A DNA stretch of 9,957 bases from NCBI GenBank assembly GCA_903888395.1, contig CAISTO010000003.1, positions 1 through 9,957 on the forward strand. The letters run 5' to 3'. The position numbers and the translations under genes were made by a program. Position 1 is the stretch's first letter, and each line of letters begins with the position of its first letter. Under the pieces are notes generated by a model. The model did no database searches and had not been told where the DNA came from. It saw only the letters and a list, made by a program, of their open reading frames with translations. Origin of the DNA: an uncultured Bacteroidota bacterium (lineage in GTDB: Bacteria; Bacteroidota; Bacteroidia; UKL13-3). Shown here one piece after another: positions 1-6,705 of this stretch.

Positions 1-600
1 AATAAAAAACCAGTAGTTATTATGCAAGGCCGTTTTCATTACTACGAAGGTTACAGCATGCAAGAAGTTACTTTTCCTGTGAGGGTTTTTAAATTTTTAG
101 GAATTCAAAAATTATTAATTAGTAATGCATCGGGAGGCTTAAACCGAAACATAAAAGTGAGTGAATTGATGTTGCTTACCGATCATTTGAATTTATTACC
201 TGAATCGCCATTACGAGGAAAACATTACAAAGAATTTGGACCGCGTTTCCCGCAAATGAGCGAACCTTATTGTTTGGTTTTAATTGAAAAAGCACGTGAA
301 ATTGCTAAGCAACACAATATAAAACTACACGAAGGTTGTTATGCCGCTGTGCAAGGACCAGCATTAGAAACCAGGGCTGAATACAAAATGATAGACATTT
401 TAGGAGCGGATGCAGTGGGAATGAGTACCGTTCCCGAAACCATTGTAGCGGTTCAAATGGGCATACCTGTTTGTGCCATTTCGGTTATTACCGATTTAGG
501 ATTTCCTGAAGGAAATGAAACAGTAAGCATGGAGTCAATTATAGCTGCTGCCAATAGTGCGCAACCATCACTAACAAAGTTATTTAGTGAATTGGTATAA
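1..600 (+). CDS. Purine nucleoside phosphorylase (PNP-I/MTAP family), 5' end missing
   Basis: Cytosolic enzyme of purine salvage that splits purine (deoxy)nucleosides with phosphate into free base and (deoxy)ribose-1-phosphate. The reading frame is open from base 1 and the residues before the first ATG at 22 (NKKPVVI) continue the family alignment, so the gene starts upstream of the window; roughly 200 C-terminal codons are present. Family motifs seen: MQGRFHYYEGY (codons 22-54; His and Glu that contact phosphate and ribose), SNASGGLN, the base-pocket motif GPALETRAE with its Glu at 367-369, and GADAVGMSTVPE near 403-438. At the position of human PNP Asn243 (codon 493-495, context VITDLG) there is Asp, which bears on base specificity. 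A punA-type name would fit, but the substrate is uncertain. The 123 bases after the stop contain the hppA promoter; no clear terminator is seen between them. Confidence 0.9.
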   Translation, partial: NKKPVVIMQGRFHYYEGYSMQEVTFPVRVFKFLGIQKLLISNASGGLNRNIKVSELMLLTDHLNLLPESPLRGKHYKEFGPRFPQMSEPYCLVLIEKAREIAKQHNIKLHEGCYAAVQGPALETRAEYKMIDILGADAVGMSTVPETIVAVQMGIPVCAISVITDLGFPEGNETVSMESIIAAANSAQPSLTKLFSELV

Positions 601-653
601 GGGATATAAAAACTACTTAATAAATTATATAAATTTACATTTTAAAAACTAAG

Positions 654-684
654 TTGGTGTTTTAATTCATAAAACCTATTTTCG
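654..684 (+). promoter_or_regulatory. Bacteroidota-type promoter for hppA
   Basis: A TTG at 654-656 is followed after 20 bases by TATTTTCG at 677-684, close to the Bacteroidota consensus TTG-N19/20-TAnnTTTG. Transcription would start near 690, leaving an A-rich leader of about 33 bases before the hppA ATG at 724. No Shine-Dalgarno sequence is seen, as is usual in this phylum. The call rests on consensus matching only. Confidence 0.5.
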
Positions 685-723
685 CACCCTTTAAAAATTA
701 AAATAAACAATACAATAAAATAA

Positions 724-3249
724 ATGATACAAAGTGTAATGTACGCAATACCCTTGTTGGGTGTAGTTGGCCTAATAGTAATGGCCGTTAAAAGTGCTTG
801 GGTTAACAAGCAAGATGCAGGTGATAAAAACATGCAAGAATTGGCAGGTTATATAGCCGATGGTGCCATGGCCTTTTTAAAAGCAGAATGGAAAGTGTTA
901 AGTATTTTTGTAGTTTTTGCCGCAGCTTTGTTGGCTTATTCAGGAACTATTCATGAAGTAAATGGTAAAGAAATTCACGGAAGTTGGATTATTTCTATTG
1001 CCTTTATTATAGGTGCGGTGTTCTCGGCTACAGCTGGTTATATTGGAATGAAAGTAGCTACTAAAGCAAATGTTAGAACTACACAAGCTGCTCGTACAAG
1101 TTTAAAGCAAGCTTTAAAAGTTTCATTTACTGGTGGAACTGTTATGGGTTTAGGTGTAGCTGGTTTAGCTATTTTAGGATTAGGTGGTTTATTCATTGTT
1201 TTCTTAAGCATTTTTGCTGAATTAGGAGAAAATACTGTTAAAACTGCTATTGAAGTATTAACAGGATTTTCATTAGGTGCTGAATCTATAGCTTTATTTG
1301 CCCGTGTTGGTGGTGGTATTTATACCAAAGCTGCTGATGTTGGAGCTGATTTAGTAGGAAAAGTAGAAGCTGGAATTCCTGAAGATGACGTTAGAAATCC
1401 TGCTACCATTGCCGATAACGTTGGTGACAACGTAGGTGACGTAGCTGGTATGGGAGCCGATTTATTTGGTTCGTACGTAGCAACTATTTTAGCTACCATG
1501 GTATTGGGTCAAGAAGTAATTGTTGCTGATAATTTTGGTGGCATGTCGCCTATATTATTACCCATGGTAATTTGTGGATTAGGAATTTTATTTTCAATAG
1601 TTGGAACTTGGTTCGTTACTATTAAAGATGACAAGTCGAATGTTCAAAATGCTTTGAATTTAGGAAACTGGGCTTCTATGGCATTAACTGTTATAGCTTC
1701 TTATTTTATAGTAAATTGGATGTTACCAGAAGGAATTATTTCATTACGTGGTATTGAATTTACTAAAAATGGTGTATTTGGTGCTATTTTAGTTGGAACT
1801 GCAGTTGGTGCAATTATGAGCATAGTTACAGAATATTACACCGCAATGGGTAAAGCTCCTGTAATGTCTATTATCAGACAATCAGCAACTGGTCATGCTA
1901 CCAATATCATTGGTGGTTTATCAGTTGGAATGAAATCAACCGTTATTCCAATATTAACTTTAGCTGCTGGTATCATGGGTTCATATTATTGTGCAGGTTT
2001 ATATGGTGTAGCAATAGCTGCTGCTGGTATGATGGCAACTACTGCGATGCAATTAGCCATTGATGCTTTTGGTCCTATTGCTGATAACGCAGGTGGAATT
2101 GCCGAAATGAGTCAGTTACCTCCTGAAGTTCGTGAACGTACCGATAATTTAGATGCAGTAGGAAATACCACTGCAGCTACAGGAAAAGGATTTGCCATTG
2201 CTTCGGCAGCACTAACCTCTTTAGCATTATTTGCTGCATTTGTTGGTATTGCTGGTATTGATGCCATCAATATTTATAAAGCAAATGTATTAGCTGGTTT
2301 ATTTGTTGGTGCTATGATTCCATTTATATTTTCAGCATTATGTATTCAAGCAGTTGGAAAAGCAGCTATGGATATGGTTCAAGAAGTTCGCAGACAATTC
2401 CGCGAAATTCCAGGAATTATGGAATATAAAGCTAAACCGGAATATGAAAAATGTGTAGCTATTTCAACGGAAGCTTCTATCAGAGAAATGATGTTGCCTG
2501 GTGCAATTGCTTTAATTACACCAATTATAGTTGGTTTCACTTTTGGCCCTGAAGTATTAGGTGGTTTATTAGCTGGTGTTACAGTGAGTGGTGTGTTAAT
2601 GGGAATTTTCCAAAGTAACGCAGGTGGTGCTTGGGATAATGCTAAAAAATCGTTTGAAAAAGGGGTAGAAATTAACGGTGAAATGTTCTATAAAAAATCT
2701 GAGCCACATAAAGCATCAGTTACTGGTGATACAGTAGGTGATCCTTTCAAAGATACTTCGGGTCCTTCTATGAATATTTTGATCAAATTAATGTCGATTG
2801 TTTCTTTAGTAATTGCTCCTTACATAGCTGTTCAAGGTGGTTTAACTGACCAAGCTGGAATGGTAAATGGTGCAAAAACTGAATGCTGCGCAATGGATTC
2901 AATGGATATGGATCATTGTGAAATGATGGGTAATTGCGATATGAGCAAATGCATGGAAATGACCAAAGAAGAATGCGCTGCTTATTGCGATAGTATGAAA
3001 TGTACTCCAGCACAAAAAGAAATGTGCCAAAGTATGTATGGTGCCGATGGAAAATTTGATATGGCTAAATGCAAATCAATGTGCAAAGCTGAAATGGAAA
3101 GTGATTGTATGGAAGGTTGCGATAAAGGTTGTAAAACTGAGGAAGAGTGCATGAAAAGCTGTGGCGATGCTTGCGTTACCTCACACAAAGAAGCTAAGGC
3201 TTGTTGTGCTGAAGGCGAAAAAGAAGGTCATAGCAAAGACAAAAAATAA
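724..3249 (+). CDS. hppA: Membrane-bound ion-translocating pyrophosphatase, K+-dependent type, with Cys/Met-rich C-terminal tail
   Basis: Integral inner-membrane pump that couples hydrolysis of pyrophosphate to export of H+ (or Na+). The core (about residues 1-715) has the catalytic signatures in order: DVGADLVGKVE (205-215), EDDVRNP and DNVGDNVGD (220-239), DNAGGIAEM with GNTTAATGKG (480-489), SNAGGAWDNAKK, and GDTVGDPFKDTSGPS (668-682). The canonical DDPRNP has Val instead of Pro at 223. Ala484 stands where K+-independent enzymes have Lys, which indicates the K+-dependent subfamily. The ion-gate Glu of Na+-PPases and of plant H+-PPases is absent from helix 6 (Gly249, Ala253), while helix 5 has Glu187 in LGAESIALF; this resembles the Flavobacterium-type H+-PPases, so H+ pumping is the likelier activity. 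At 841 residues it is about 120 longer than the core because of the tail annotated separately. It is flanked by its own promoter and terminator, so it is probably monocistronic. Confidence 0.96.
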   Translation: MIQSVMYAIPLLGVVGLIVMAVKSAWVNKQDAGDKNMQELAGYIADGAMAFLKAEWKVLSIFVVFAAALLAYSGTIHEVNGKEIHGSWIISIAFIIGAVFSATAGYIGMKVATKANVRTTQAARTSLKQALKVSFTGGTVMGLGVAGLAILGLGGLFIVFLSIFAELGENTVKTAIEVLTGFSLGAESIALFARVGGGIYTKAADVGADLVGKVEAGIPEDDVRNPATIADNVGDNVGDVAGMGADLFGSYVATILATMVLGQEVIVADNFGGMSPILLPMVICGLGILFSIVGTWFVTIKDDKSNVQNALNLGNWASMALTVIASYFIVNWMLPEGIISLRGIEFTKNGVFGAILVGTAVGAIMSIVTEYYTAMGKAPVMSIIRQSATGHATNIIGGLSVGMKSTVIPILTLAAGIMGSYYCAGLYGVAIAAAGMMATTAMQLAIDAFGPIADNAGGIAEMSQLPPEVRERTDNLDAVGNTTAATGKGFAIASAALTSLALFAAFVGIAGIDAINIYKANVLAGLFVGAMIPFIFSALCIQAVGKAAMDMVQEVRRQFREIPGIMEYKAKPEYEKCVAISTEASIREMMLPGAIALITPIIVGFTFGPEVLGGLLAGVTVSGVLMGIFQSNAGGAWDNAKKSFEKGVEINGEMFYKKSEPHKASVTGDTVGDPFKDTSGPSMNILIKLMSIVSLVIAPYIAVQGGLTDQAGMVNGAKTECCAMDSMDMDHCEMMGNCDMSKCMEMTKEECAAYCDSMKCTPAQKEMCQSMYGADGKFDMAKCKSMCKAEMESDCMEGCDKGCKTEEECMKSCGDACVTSHKEAKACCAEGEKEGHSKDKK
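2881..3246 (+). other. Cys/Met-rich, metallothionein-like C-terminal extension of HppA (residues 720-841)
   Basis: This 122-residue stretch follows the last membrane helix of HppA (around residues 690-708) and has 19 Cys, 16 Met and 3 His among many Lys, Glu and Asp. The cysteines are at 721, 722, 732, 738, 743, 751, 755, 760, 768, 783, 787, 795, 799, 803, 809, 813, 817, 827 and 828. Cx3C spacing recurs (751/755, 783/787, 795/799/803, 809/813/817), which would line cysteines along one face of a helix. The reading frame is uninterrupted and there is no second start signal, so it is a genuine extension rather than a fused reading error. In known structures of this family the C-terminus lies on the non-cytoplasmic side, so the tail is probably periplasmic. 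Metal binding (Cu, Zn) or a disulfide-bonded domain is an inference. Confidence 0.85.
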
Positions 3250-3272
3250 TTAAATAGATTAAGTTTTAATAT

Positions 3273-3301
3273 AAAAAACACGCTCTCGGGCGTGTTTTTT
3301 T
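3273..3301 (+). terminator. Intrinsic terminator after hppA
   Basis: An 11-bp perfect stem (3273-3283 with 3290-3300; core CACGC/GCGTG) closes a 6-base loop, TCTCGG, and ends in a T7 run. It begins 24 bases after the hppA stop. The A-tract on the left arm could let it work on the other strand too, but no minus-strand gene ends here. Confidence 0.88.
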
Positions 3302-3407
3302 GTTTATTCACATTATTCTTTTTTAAATAAATTTGATTGTTATTTAAATGTAAATAAAATGTTTTTAGTTTTAGCATTTAATTATCAAAACTTAATCATT
3401 AGCACCT

Positions 3408-3415
3408 TACATTTG
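3408..3415 (+). promoter_or_regulatory. -7 element of the mrdA-rodA promoter
   Basis: TACATTTG is an exact match to the Bacteroidota -7 consensus TAnnTTTG. I see no good TTG/TTTG at the -33 distance. A start site near 3421 would give a leader of about 16 bases to the ATG at 3437 and would exclude the upstream in-frame ATG at 3359 from the transcript. The rest of the 187-base gap between hppA and mrdA holds only the terminator and AT-rich sequence. Confidence 0.5.
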
Positions 3416-3436
3416 CCTTGCATTTTATTTGCAGTA

Positions 3437-5302
3437 ATGGAAAGTCAAATCAAGCAAAAAATTTTATTCGGGGTGTTTCTTTTTATAGCATTAGTTTATG
3501 TTATAAGGCTACTTACGTTACAAATATTTGACGATAGTTATGTTCGTTATGCGCAAAATAATGTTTTGCAAGAGCAAACAATTTATCCTGCCCGCGGATT
3601 ATTAATGGACAGAAACAGCGAGTTATTAGTATATAACGACAATATTTACGACTTATTTGTAATACCAGAACAGGTAAAAAAATTAGATACCGCTTCCTTT
3701 TGCCAAGTTATTGGCATTACCAAAGAAGAGTTTATAGCCAGATTTGAAAAAATAAAACGTTCGAAAGGCTATGCTATTTATAGGCCATCGGTTTTTGAAA
3801 AGCAATTAACAATTTCAACGTATGCAAAATTCCAAGAAATGCTTTTTGATTTTCAAGGATTTTTTGTGGATGTAAGAACCGATAGAAAATACAAATACAG
3901 CAATGCCGCTCATATTATGGGTTATATTGGTGAGGTTACTGAAAAAACCATTGAAGCTTCGAATGGATATTACCGAATGGGTGATTTTATAGGTATTAGT
4001 GGCGTAGAAAAAACTTATGAAAAAGAATTAGGCGGAATAAAAGGGGTTAGGTATGTATTAGTTGACAGTAAAAGCAGAACACAGGGAAGGTATAAAGCGG
4101 GTGAATTTGACACAGCTGCCATTGCAGGAAAAAAAATAAACTTGACCTTAGATTTAAAACTTCAAGAGTTAGGCGAGCAGTTAATGCAAAACAAAATTGG
4201 AAGTGTAGTTGCAATAGAACCAAGCACTGGCGAAATTTTATCGATGGTGAGTAGTCCTGCTTATGATCCAAATTTATTTGTAGGACGCGACAGAGGAAAC
4301 CATTATATGGAATTGTTACGCGACCCAAGTAAACCATTATTTAACCGACCAATTGCAGCTCCTTATCCTCCAGGTTCTATTTTTAAAATTATCATGAGTT
4401 TAATAGGTCAGCAGGAAGAAGTACTTTTTCCAAACACGGAGTACTATTGCGGAGGAGGATTTAATTCAGGCGGATTGCATGTTGGTTGTCACGCTCATGG
4501 TTCGCCACTGCCACTGCAAGGTGCAATAGCTGTAAGCTGTAACGCTTATTTTTGCCATGTATATAGAACAGTAGTAAACAATCCAAAATATCCAAAAGTA
4601 GAAGATGCTTATAATAAATTATACGACCATTTGGCAAGCTTTGGAATGGGCCGGAAACTTGGCGTAGATTTATATGGTGAAGGCACAGGATTTGTTCCAA
4701 AAGCTACTTATTACGATAAAATTTATGGACGAAATCATTGGCAAGCATTAACCACTATATCATTAGGAATTGGGCAAGGAGAATTAGGAATTACACCATT
4801 ACAAATGGCCAATGCAACTGCTTTAGTGGCTAACCGTGGATATTATATAACACCACATATAGTTAGAAGAATTGAAAGCAGAAAAAATCCAAATCCTGAA
4901 TATAATATTAAACATTGGTGTTCTGTTGATACTAGTTATTTTCCGGTAGTAATTAATGGAATGGAAGACGTGGTAAACCATGGAACAGCATACATAGCAA
5001 GAATTCCGGGAATAGCTATTTGCGGAAAAACAGGAACGGCACAAAATCCACATGGTAAGGATCACTCTATATTTTTTGCTTTTGCACCCAAAGACAATCC
5101 AAAAATTGCCATAGCAGTAGTAGTTGAAAATGCAGGATTTGGAGCAACTTGGGCCGCGCCAATTGCCAGCTTAATGATAGAACAATATTTAACAAAAAAA
5201 CACGATACACGACCAGCCTTAGTAGAACGAATGGTGAAAGGAAACTTAACACATAAACCAATTTTAAATGACTCAACAGCAACCAAAACCAGCACACATT
5301 GA
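3437..5302 (+). CDS. mrdA: Penicillin-binding protein 2 (class B transpeptidase of the elongasome)
   Basis: Peptidoglycan D,D-transpeptidase that crosslinks glycan strands during lateral wall growth, anchored in the inner membrane with its catalytic part in the periplasm, acting with RodA. From the ATG at 3437 it is 621 residues, near the usual PBP2 length. It has a short cytoplasmic start, one membrane helix (about residues 5-28), the PBP dimerisation domain (from about 45, GLLMDRNSELLVYN) and the transpeptidase domain with all three motifs: SIFK (Ser314 nucleophile, Lys317), SCN (Ser367-Asn369) and KTG (531-533). Cys338, Cys351, His352 and His354 (in GCHAH) sit just after the active Ser and could form a metal site, an inference. 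The frame is open back to an ATG at 3359, but the added 26 residues look like translated promoter DNA and the -7 box at 3408 falls inside them, so 3437 is preferred. Confidence 0.95.
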   Translation: MESQIKQKILFGVFLFIALVYVIRLLTLQIFDDSYVRYAQNNVLQEQTIYPARGLLMDRNSELLVYNDNIYDLFVIPEQVKKLDTASFCQVIGITKEEFIARFEKIKRSKGYAIYRPSVFEKQLTISTYAKFQEMLFDFQGFFVDVRTDRKYKYSNAAHIMGYIGEVTEKTIEASNGYYRMGDFIGISGVEKTYEKELGGIKGVRYVLVDSKSRTQGRYKAGEFDTAAIAGKKINLTLDLKLQELGEQLMQNKIGSVVAIEPSTGEILSMVSSPAYDPNLFVGRDRGNHYMELLRDPSKPLFNRPIAAPYPPGSIFKIIMSLIGQQEEVLFPNTEYYCGGGFNSGGLHVGCHAHGSPLPLQGAIAVSCNAYFCHVYRTVVNNPKYPKVEDAYNKLYDHLASFGMGRKLGVDLYGEGTGFVPKATYYDKIYGRNHWQALTTISLGIGQGELGITPLQMANATALVANRGYYITPHIVRRIESRKNPNPEYNIKHWCSVDTSYFPVVINGMEDVVNHGTAYIARIPGIAICGKTGTAQNPHGKDHSIFFAFAPKDNPKIAIAVVVENAGFGATWAAPIASLMIEQYLTKKHDTRPALVERMVKGNLTHKPILNDSTATKTSTH

Positions 5303-6539
5303 TTGGATAAGTTTAACCCTTTATGTGGTTTTTGTTATATCAGGATTGTTGTGCATTTATGCTTCGGTTTTTAAAGAAACCAATCCAAATATTTACGATA
5401 TGGATATGAATTATGGCAAGCAATTGTTATGGATTGTAATCTCTTCATTTATTGCTTTATTGATATTACTGGTTGATGAAAAACTATTTTATGCATTTGC
5501 CTATGGCTTTTATGGCATCACAATTATTTTACTTTTAGCCACTTTTGTTATTGGTGCTGAAATTAAAGGAAGTAGTAGCTGGATTAGAATTGGGGGATTT
5601 CAAATTCAGCCCGCGGAGTTTGCTAAGTTTGGAACAGCCTTAGCACTTGCAAAATTCTTAAGTGGATATAATATTAATTTTAAGGATTTGAAAGTAAAAT
5701 TGATATGCTATGCAATTATTGCCCTACCCATGATTATTATTTTATTACAAAACGAAACAGGTTCGGCTTTGGTTTTTGCTTCCTTTTCTTTGGTTTTATA
5801 CCGTGAGGGATTACCTGGATGGTTACTTTTAGGAGGAGTTGGTTTAGCTATTTTAGCAGTATTAGCCTTACTTTTTCCGCCACTTAATATTATAATATTT
5901 TTGGGTGTTTTAGCAGTAATTGTTTTAGTATTTGTTCGAAGAACAACATTACTTATATTTTTAACAATTGGTGTGGTGGCAATTTCAAGCATTTATGTAA
6001 GTACTGTAAATTATGCTTTTGAAAATGTATTGCAAGCGCACCAAAGAACCAGAATAAATGTATTGCTAGGCAAAGAAGTGGACTTAAAAGGTGCTGGCTA
6101 TAATGTACAGCAATCGCTTATTGCAATTGGCTCTGGCGGTGCTTTTGGTAAAGGATATTTAGAAGGAACTCAGAACAAATTCAGGTTTGTACCTGAGCAA
6201 AGTACCGATTTTATTTTTTGTACCATTGGAGAAGAATTTGGGTTTTTAGGATCCTTGATTTTTGTAATACTTTACATGCTTTTACTATACCGATTACTAG
6301 TAATGGCAGAAAGACAAAGAAGTAAATTTAACCGTGTTTATGGCTATAGTATAATAGCAATTTTGTTCTTCCATTTTCTAATAAATATAGGAATGACATT
6401 GGGCTTAATGCCAGTAATTGGTATTCCCCTACCCTTTTTTAGTTATGGTGGTTCTGCATTATTAAGCTTTACTATTTTACTGTTTATTTTTATTCGTTTG
6501 GATGCAAACAGGGTAAATGAGTTAAAAAGTTTTGAATAA
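5268..6539 (+). CDS. rodA: Rod shape-determining SEDS glycosyltransferase RodA
   Basis: Polytopic inner-membrane peptidoglycan polymerase that extends glycan strands from lipid II and works as a pair with PBP2. The 423-residue protein begins with a short cytoplasmic piece and a first helix at about residues 13-35, followed by many further hydrophobic helices. SEDS hallmarks seen are the loop around residues 262-320 (GAGYNVQQSLIAIGSGG, GKGYLEGTQ, VPEQSTDFIF) with the probable catalytic Asp314, then GEEFGFLG and, near the end, GLMPVIGIPLPFFSYGGS. It is longer than E. coli RodA (370 residues), the extra length being hydrophobic segments around residues 180-250. Its ATG lies 35 bases inside the end of mrdA in another frame, with no Shine-Dalgarno sequence, which points to one mRNA and coupled translation. 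Confidence 0.95.
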   Translation: MTQQQPKPAHIDWISLTLYVVFVISGLLCIYASVFKETNPNIYDMDMNYGKQLLWIVISSFIALLILLVDEKLFYAFAYGFYGITIILLLATFVIGAEIKGSSSWIRIGGFQIQPAEFAKFGTALALAKFLSGYNINFKDLKVKLICYAIIALPMIIILLQNETGSALVFASFSLVLYREGLPGWLLLGGVGLAILAVLALLFPPLNIIIFLGVLAVIVLVFVRRTTLLIFLTIGVVAISSIYVSTVNYAFENVLQAHQRTRINVLLGKEVDLKGAGYNVQQSLIAIGSGGAFGKGYLEGTQNKFRFVPEQSTDFIFCTIGEEFGFLGSLIFVILYMLLLYRLLVMAERQRSKFNRVYGYSIIAILFFHFLINIGMTLGLMPVIGIPLPFFSYGGSALLSFTILLFIFIRLDANRVNELKSFE

Positions 6540-6540
6540 A

Positions 6541-6636
6541 TTAAGCATTTTCTAAAGCTTCAACATCAAATTTTGTCATTTTCATAAATGCTGCCATTAC
6601 TCATTGTGATTTTTCGGGATTAGAGATTAGTTTTAC
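6541..6636 (-). pseudogene. Decayed C-terminal remnant of a VOC/PhnB-like (3-demethylubiquinone methyltransferase-like) protein
   Basis: Read on the minus strand, 6600-6544 encodes VMAAFMKMTKFDVEALENA and ends in TAA at 6543-6541. The codons before it (6636-6604) encode VKLIS then NPEKSQ, interrupted by TGA at 6603-6601. From memory, the end of PhnB-like VOC-superfamily proteins has the form DPxKxQRVMxAMxxMxKxDIxxLExA, so the TGA sits where Arg is expected and a single CGA-to-TGA change would explain it. Another TGA lies just upstream at 6639-6637, and no more of the domain is visible before the terminator region. The gene is therefore a short broken tail, one base from the rodA stop and convergent with it. 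The family identification is by remembered consensus, not by a search. Confidence 0.55.
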
Positions 6637-6666
6637 TCACCAAATAATTAGTTTTTTTTGCTAAAT

Positions 6667-6703
6667 AAAAAAGCCTTGATTGAATTTCAATCAAGGCTTT
6701 TTT
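6667..6703. terminator. Bidirectional intrinsic terminator between rodA and the Crp/Fnr gene
   Basis: A 17-bp perfect stem (6667-6683 with 6687-6703) closes a 3-base loop. The arms start with A6 and end with T6, so it can stop transcription from either side. Its right edge is 2 bases from the stop codon of the minus-strand regulator, its main client; rodA transcripts would also end here after reading through the pseudogene remnant. Confidence 0.9.
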
Positions 6704-6705
6704 AT

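Noticed and set aside
2783..3188. Minus-strand open frames opposite the 3' end of hppA
   Set aside because: They are shadows of the strongly supported hppA frame; their Cys/Ser/Leu-rich translation merely mirrors the Cys/Met-rich tail, and they have no promoter or family motif.
5062..5297. Two overlapping minus-strand open frames opposite the 3' end of mrdA
   Set aside because: They lie wholly opposite the KTG-motif end of PBP2, in two frames of the same DNA, with no initiation signal; the PBP2 motifs decide the coding strand.
5708..5992. Lys/Thr-rich minus-strand open frame inside rodA
   Set aside because: It is the complement of hydrophobic rodA codons; its composition is explained by that alone.
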